Shown piece by piece: positions 6,102 to 9,385 of a DNA stretch of 9,385 nucleotides (the stretch's first letter is position 1; each line of letters begins with the position of its first letter). Source of the stretch: Bacteriovoracaceae bacterium (GTDB taxonomy: Bacteria; Bdellovibrionota; Bacteriovoracia; Bacteriovoracales; Bacteriovoracaceae); assembly GCA_023146355.1 (NCBI GenBank), contig JAGLCH010000041.1:1-9385 (forward strand), written 5' to 3'. A program made the translations under genes and the position numbers. The notes beneath the pieces are model-generated. The model made no database searches. It was given only the letters and a program-made list of their open reading frames with translations, and was not told the DNA's origin.

Positions 6102-6794
6102 GTATTCATCCTTAGCAATAAAGCCGAGATGTTCGCGAATTGTCTTTTTCTGGTGCCCTTTACTCTTTTTAAGAAGCCCTATTTCCTTAATCAGTCCTTG
6201 ATTACTATCACTAATCATTAGGTAATCTCTCTGGCGTTCTGCAAGGTTACTCTCACGCTGATAGTATTCAACAATTCCACGGTCAGCAAAAACAAGTCTT
6301 ACAAATAGGATAAGACAAAATACCCATGCCCCTCGCTCAAGGTACATCAAGTATTTTTCTGTTTGCGTTCTACTAGATAATTTTTTTGTATTGCGAGTGC
6401 TAGGACGAGCTGTTGTCGCATCTGATACCAGCGCATATTTTGTCTTTACACGACTAGTTCCAAGTTTATTTATAGGCTTTTCGAGAGTTTGTCCCTCAGC
6501 GCCTGGCATTCTTCTTTCAGTTGTGGACCTTACTGGTCTTGCACTTGGAAGAGGCGGAACCTGAGTTTTATTACCCTGGTTACGAGAGGGGAGAGAATTT
6601 ACATTTATAGCTTGAGAAGCTGAATGTTCAGTTTCACGAGCAAAAGAAGAGGGCCCTGCACTAACCGCTCCAGCTCCGCGAGATAGGCCATCCATTGCCG
6701 CTTTTTTCAGTTCACGCTTACGCCTTAATTCATCTAGACGCTTTTTTCTGAGTTCCTTCTCAGCGCTTAAATCATTTCCTTGATTAACTTCCAA
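6084..6794 (-). CDS. FtsB/DivIC-like septum formation initiator with long N-terminal extension
   Basis: The C-terminal 85 residues match the FtsB/DivIC family: a membrane helix at about 154-171, then the typical ADRGIVEYYQ, a periplasmic coiled coil at about 176-218, and the closing IREHLGFIAKDEYLVLVE (compare ARE-LG-ххxGE-vv). In other bacteria this protein joins FtsL and FtsQ to activate septal wall synthesis. The family is usually about 100 residues; here a cytoplasmic extension of about 150 residues precedes the helix. Residues 9-33 form a very basic charged helix (EKELRKKRLDELRRKRELKK) and 35-150 are rich in Ser, Thr, Pro, Arg and Gly, probably disordered. The start is TTG at 6794, chosen because AGGAAG lies 5 bases upstream; the next in-frame ATG is residue 34. 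It lies 87 bases downstream of the unknown 285-residue gene. Its 3' end overlaps the convergent DUF192 gene by 18 bases, with no terminator between. Confidence 0.82.
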   Translation of the reverse strand: MEVNQGNDLSAEKELRKKRLDELRRKRELKKAAMDGLSRGAGAVSAGPSSFARETEHSASQAINVNSLPSRNQGNKTQVPPLPSARPVRSTTERRMPGAEGQTLEKPINKLGTSRVKTKYALVSDATTARPSTRNTKKLSSRTQTEKYLMYLERGAWVFCLILFVRLVFADRGIVEYYQRESNLAERQRDYLMISDSNQGLIKEIGLLKKSKGHQKKTIREHLGFIAKDEYLVLVE

Positions 6795-6830
6795 GTTTAC
6801 TTCCTGTAACTATAAATTAATTTTTTTATG

Positions 6831-6850
6831 CGTGTACTAATTGTAACACG
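6831..6850. repeat. Imperfect inverted repeat in the ftsB-like leader
   Basis: CGTGTAC and GTAACACG flank a 5-base centre (TAATT), giving seven pairs with one bulged A. It sits midway between the stop of the 285-residue gene (6882) and the TTG start of the ftsB-like gene (6794). Read leftward it is followed by CATAAAAAAATT, with no T-run, so it is not an ordinary terminator. It could be an RNA stem or a repressor site. Confidence 0.35.
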
Positions 6851-6881
6851 TAAAGAATGACGCACAAGCGAAAAATAACTT

Positions 6882-7739
6882 CTACTGCAATACAAAATTG
6901 GAATCTTTTCCAACATCATCTTCTACTGAAAGCCAAAATTTTCGAAGAGCACAAATCTCTGAAAGAAAAAAGTAAAGTGTTGGTATACGTTTTACTTCAT
7001 CAAAAATTTCAGATGAGAAAATATCATGCCCTGAATTAAAAAGCTCAAAGAGTTGAGTGAAAACATCTGAACTTTCTTTTGCCTCAATTCTAAAGCTTCG
7101 TTGCTCTGAAGAAAAGTCTGTAAGCTGAACAAGTTCACGGAGAGGGCCTTCGAGATACATAAAGAAGCGTGCTGCAATTTTAGCATCACCTATTGGACCT
7201 AGTTTTATCAATGTACTGGCACGATCTACTGAAATTGAATTATAAAAAATTTGAAAAGAATTATCTTCTTTTTTCATCCACCAACTAAATCCAGGGTCAC
7301 TGATATTACAAATCCGGTCTTCATCGATTGGAAACCTACGATTAAATAGGAGATTTACGATAACTTCAGCTTGCTCAACAGAGGCCGATTCGAAATAGCG
7401 CACGCCAATGAGGTCATCGCCTTCAATCTTTAGCTTATGAAAAAGCTCTCCATCTCTTTGATCTAAAAGCTTGAATGTCTCAGCAATATTATTAGTTGGG
7501 ATACCACGAAGACAAAAGGTGCTAATTCCCTTATCTATTCTAAAAACAAGTCCGGCACCCTCAGGGTAGGAATCAGTTTTTTCATCTACAAAATGTGGAG
7601 AATTGGTATACAGGTGGTCAGACAGGTCAAAATCATGGGCCGGTGTAATATCTTGTCCTAATTTTTTTTGTGACAAATACTTAGATAGCTCCAATGTCTC
7701 TATAGCAAGAGATTCTAAGCTCAAATCTTGAAATTCCAT
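6882..7739 (-). CDS. Unrecognised 285-residue soluble protein
   Basis: I do not recognise a family. The start is set at the ATG at 7739 because GGAG lies 7 bases upstream; the ATG at 7745 is too close to it, and a TTG at 7784 has no ribosome site. The protein has no signal peptide and no membrane helix. It is acidic at the start, with a leucine-rich helical N-terminus (LSLESLAIETLELSKYLSQK at 6-25). A mixed alpha/beta middle at about 60-200 alternates short hydrophobic strands (GLVFRIDKGISTFCLRGIP; LIGVRYFESASVEQAEVIVNLLF). A helical C-terminal third includes AARFFMYLEGPLRELVQL and a tail with paired aromatics (LYFFLSEI, FW). A good sigma70-type promoter lies just upstream. It stands 111 bases after the yggT-like gene and 87 before the ftsB-like gene on the same strand. 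A cell-envelope or division role would be a guess from neighbours only. Confidence 0.8.
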   Translation of the reverse strand: MEFQDLSLESLAIETLELSKYLSQKKLGQDITPAHDFDLSDHLYTNSPHFVDEKTDSYPEGAGLVFRIDKGISTFCLRGIPTNNIAETFKLLDQRDGELFHKLKIEGDDLIGVRYFESASVEQAEVIVNLLFNRRFPIDEDRICNISDPGFSWWMKKEDNSFQIFYNSISVDRASTLIKLGPIGDAKIAARFFMYLEGPLRELVQLTDFSSEQRSFRIEAKESSDVFTQLFELFNSGHDIFSSEIFDEVKRIPTLYFFLSEICALRKFWLSVEDDVGKDSNFVLQ

Positions 7740-7801
7740 TTTCATACTCCGAGGCTTCCGTGCGTGTCTTGCAAACTTAAGCAAAACAATTACTTACCTG
7801 A

Positions 7802-7831
7802 ATTGTAGAGGTAGTGAGAACGTATTGACAA
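7802..7831 (-). promoter_or_regulatory. Sigma70-type promoter for the 285-residue gene
   Basis: Read leftward, TTGTCA (7831-7826) and TACAAT (7807-7802) are separated by 18 bases, each one change or two from TTGACA and TATAAT. Transcription would start near 7795, leaving a leader of about 55 bases before the ATG at 7739. It lies just after the yggT-like stop codon, so the downstream genes can be expressed apart from pepD-yihY-yggT. Confidence 0.65.
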
Positions 7832-7850
7832 GAGGTGTTAGATTTTTTTT

Positions 7851-8084
7851 TTACCAGAGGATAGTAAATAGTGCCTGAACTAGTTTTAGCGCCAAAACAA
7901 CAACCAGTGGTGAGATATCTAAAGGCAAATCTTGAGGAAGATACTTTCGAACAGGCCTTAAGGAAAACTCTGCGATCATATTGATCTTCTTTACAATATT
8001 ATGATGCGAGAATTGAGGTAAATAAGAAAGAATCCAATCTACAATCAAAAGAAAACAATAAAGATTAATCAGGGCCCTAATCAA
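7851..8084 (-). CDS. YggT family small membrane protein
   Basis: This 77-residue protein has the YggT pattern: a first helix at about 4-22 with the conserved W-ILSYLP (DWILSYLPQF at 16-25), a polar loop leading into FSLRPVRKYLPQDLPLDISPLV at 40-61 (the family's P-L-P-R...P...G-DlSP stretch), and a second helix at about 58-76. Many family members have two such repeats; this one has a single repeat. YggT proteins are inner-membrane proteins linked to osmotic tolerance in E. coli and, in Gram-positives and cyanobacteria, to division and nucleoid or plastid organisation; the exact role is open. The start is TTG at 8084, with GGGAG 6 bases upstream; the alternative would be a start within the first helix. 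It follows the yihY-like gene by 24 bases and so is probably co-transcribed with it. No terminator hairpin follows. Confidence 0.85.
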   Translation of the reverse strand: MIRALINLYCFLLIVDWILSYLPQFSHHNIVKKINMIAEFSLRPVRKYLPQDLPLDISPLVVVLALKLVQALFTILW

Positions 8085-8108
8085 AGCCTACTCCCGGTTA
8101 TCATTCGT

Positions 8109-9101
8109 TCAGATTTTAGGCCGAAATAGTTTAAAGAACAACCTAAAATTGATCCGAATAATTACCAAAATACGGTGATAAATTCGCGAAATCGTTTTCT
8201 CGAGATCATCTCGGTCTGTATCGTTATATACATGACAAAGACACATCCCAAAAAAGAAAAAACACATTACGAGGAATATCCACATTAACCCCACAATGAA
8301 GGTATAGTAGTCCCCATAATTCGCCACAAGATTCGTCCTAGCATACTGAAAATACACAACAAATGCCCACTTTCCGACAACCAAACTGACAACAAAAGTA
8401 AAAGCGCCAAGAACTGCGCCTTTAAGCTTTAATTTCCAGTTAAAAAACCAGAGATAAAGGAAGGTAAAGTAGACTAAAAGGATTGTTCCATAAAATAAAT
8501 TCGACTTAACAAGATAAGTGGCCCACCAACTGAGCCAGTTGATTGACTGTACTACATAATCAAAGTTTGGCACGACACCACTTAAATAAGTTAAAATGGT
8601 ATTAGATTTAATAACCGAAATAACCAAGAGAATAAATGGAGGCAAAGCAAAAGCACAGACCAAAAGAACAGCAGTCATTCCAATAACAACAATTCCCTTA
8701 AGATAATTTTTCCAGGATAGAAGAGTTTTGTCTTCAGTAATGAGAAAAATACCATTCCAAACTGAATTTACAAGTCCAAGAGATGTGAATGTTAAGATAA
8801 CAACATTGAACCCTGTAAGCCCTTTATTACCAAATAAAGGACCTGAAATAATTTTGCGAAGAAGTTCCACCATTTCTGGTGCTGCTTGAGGAAAGAGCCC
8901 CCCTACTAGAGCAAAAAAATGGGCCTCAGTCTGCCCGATATCCCCAAGAAAACTTCCAACAACTCGAAGTAAAAGTAGAGCAAGGGGAACCATGGTCATC
9001 AAGATATAAAATGATGAGGCAGCAGCGAGAGTCACCCCGCGCCGCTGACTGAATAGTCTAATGGCCTTAGCAAATCTGTAGAGAAAGAGCCTTATGCTCA
9101 T
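8109..9101 (-). CDS. YihY/BrkB (UPF0761) family inner-membrane protein
   Basis: The 330-residue product matches the YihY/BrkB family. A short amphipathic N-terminus is followed by VTLAAASSFYILMTMVPLAL at 23-42, the conserved A-s-S-Y-l-L-s-l-P element of helix 1. Further helices lie at about 98-121, 135-165, 200-220, 226-250 and 266-290, giving six in all. YQYARTN-type sequence (FQYARTNLVANYGDYY at 251-266) and the W in GLMWIFLVM match the late conserved region. The C-terminus (295-330) is basic and cytoplasmic. Despite older names such as ribonuclease BN or virulence factor, the family looks like a transporter or flippase-type membrane protein with no firm substrate. I chose the ATG at 9101 because it shares a base with the upstream stop (TAATG), which suggests translational coupling to pepD; a TTG 36 bases earlier is possible but has no ribosome site. 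The yggT-like gene follows after 24 bases. Confidence 0.9.
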   Translation of the reverse strand: MSIRLFLYRFAKAIRLFSQRRGVTLAAASSFYILMTMVPLALLLLRVVGSFLGDIGQTEAHFFALVGGLFPQAAPEMVELLRKIISGPLFGNKGLTGFNVVILTFTSLGLVNSVWNGIFLITEDKTLLSWKNYLKGIVVIGMTAVLLVCAFALPPFILLVISVIKSNTILTYLSGVVPNFDYVVQSINWLSWWATYLVKSNLFYGTILLVYFTFLYLWFFNWKLKLKGAVLGAFTFVVSLVVGKWAFVVYFQYARTNLVANYGDYYTFIVGLMWIFLVMCFFFFGMCLCHVYNDTDRDDLEKTISRIYHRILVIIRINFRLFFKLFRPKI

Positions 9102-9385
9102 TAAAGTCTCGCGAGGAGGCCTGAAAATAGCTTCCAAAACTGATTTGAAGATTCTATTTCTACCCCTTCACTTGGGGAGTGAACTCCTGTGATATTAGGA
9201 CCAATACTGATGGCATCAAGGTCACCAAGACGATCTTTAATAATTCCACACTCAAGCCCTGCGTGAATTGCCTTAACTTTCATTTCACCACCAAAACTCT
9301 CTCTATACTCAGCTTTCACAATATCTAAAAGCTCACCATCAAAAACAGGTTTCCAGCTAGGGTACTCCCCTTCTCTTTTTACATC
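9101..9385 (-). CDS. pepD: Aminoacyl-histidine dipeptidase / cytosol nonspecific dipeptidase, C-terminal 94 residues (partial)
   Basis: The reading frame enters from the right edge and stops at TAA 9103-9101. The visible 94 residues match the end of the PepD branch of the M20 metallopeptidases: YPSWKPV near the left of the fragment, then AIHAGLECGIIKDRLGDLDAISIGPNITGVHSPSEGVEI, and a closing helix FWKLFSGLLARL. In this family the His of HAGLECG and the Glu nearby take part in the active site, and the late His of HSP binds zinc; both are present. PepD cleaves Xaa-His and many other dipeptides in the cytoplasm during peptide recycling. The N-terminal zinc site and the lid domain are outside the window. 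The stop overlaps the yihY-like ATG by one base. Confidence 0.92.
   Translation of the reverse strand, partial: DVKREGEYPSWKPVFDGELLDIVKAEYRESFGGEMKVKAIHAGLECGIIKDRLGDLDAISIGPNITGVHSPSEGVEIESSNQFWKLFSGLLARL

Noticed and set aside
6857..7189. Small ORFs on both strands in the end of the 285-residue gene
   Set aside because: They are short, lack ribosome sites and overlap a long frame with its own promoter and ribosome site.
7843..7853. Run of ten A residues (leftward reading) at the yggT-like stop codon
   Set aside because: I considered a slippage site or terminator, but the run begins within the stop codon and no hairpin precedes it, so it neither changes the protein nor forms a terminator.

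Overview
The window is AT-rich, densely packed bacterial chromosome with mostly housekeeping genes. The two-membrane envelope implied by a lipobox lipoprotein, the hybrid PAS sensor, frequent TTG starts and the low GC together suggest a Gram-negative lineage such as the Bacteriovorax/Halobacteriovorax side of Bdellovibrionota. That assignment is an inference from general character, not from a marker gene. I see no tRNA, rRNA, CRISPR array, insertion sequence, prophage or integration site, and no gene-free stretch longer than about 230 bases.

Left part (1-2710). A membrane-anchored tandem-PAS hybrid sensor-kinase-like gene runs leftward off the window. Its phosphoacceptor histidine is replaced by lysine and its ATP-binding boxes are degenerate, so it looks like a pseudokinase joined to a receiver domain. 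Diverging from it is an RDD-family membrane protein. A very small glycine-rich membrane protein converges on the RDD gene, with a strong hairpin terminator between the two.

Middle part (2900-6100). A membrane-tethered rhodanese converges on arfB (ribosome rescue hydrolase). arfB lies directly downstream of aspS (aspartyl-tRNA synthetase), but a strong intrinsic terminator ends only nine bases before the arfB start. A DUF192 lipoprotein diverges from aspS across just 35 bases.

Right part (6084-9385). This is a leftward series of genes: the end of pepD (dipeptidase), yihY/brkB-like, yggT-like, an unrecognised 285-residue protein with its own good sigma70-type promoter, and an ftsB/divIC-like cell-division gene with an unusual N-terminal extension of about 150 residues. 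pepD and the yihY-like gene share a base in TAATG. The ftsB-like gene overlaps the DUF192 lipoprotein tail-to-tail by 18 bases. yggT-like and ftsB-like genes both act at or near the division site in other bacteria, so the unknown gene between them may have an envelope or division role; that is context only.

I found no clear multi-gene novel system. The items most worth a second look are the degenerate histidine kinase, the terminator-arfB arrangement, the extended FtsB-like protein and the orphan gene next to it.
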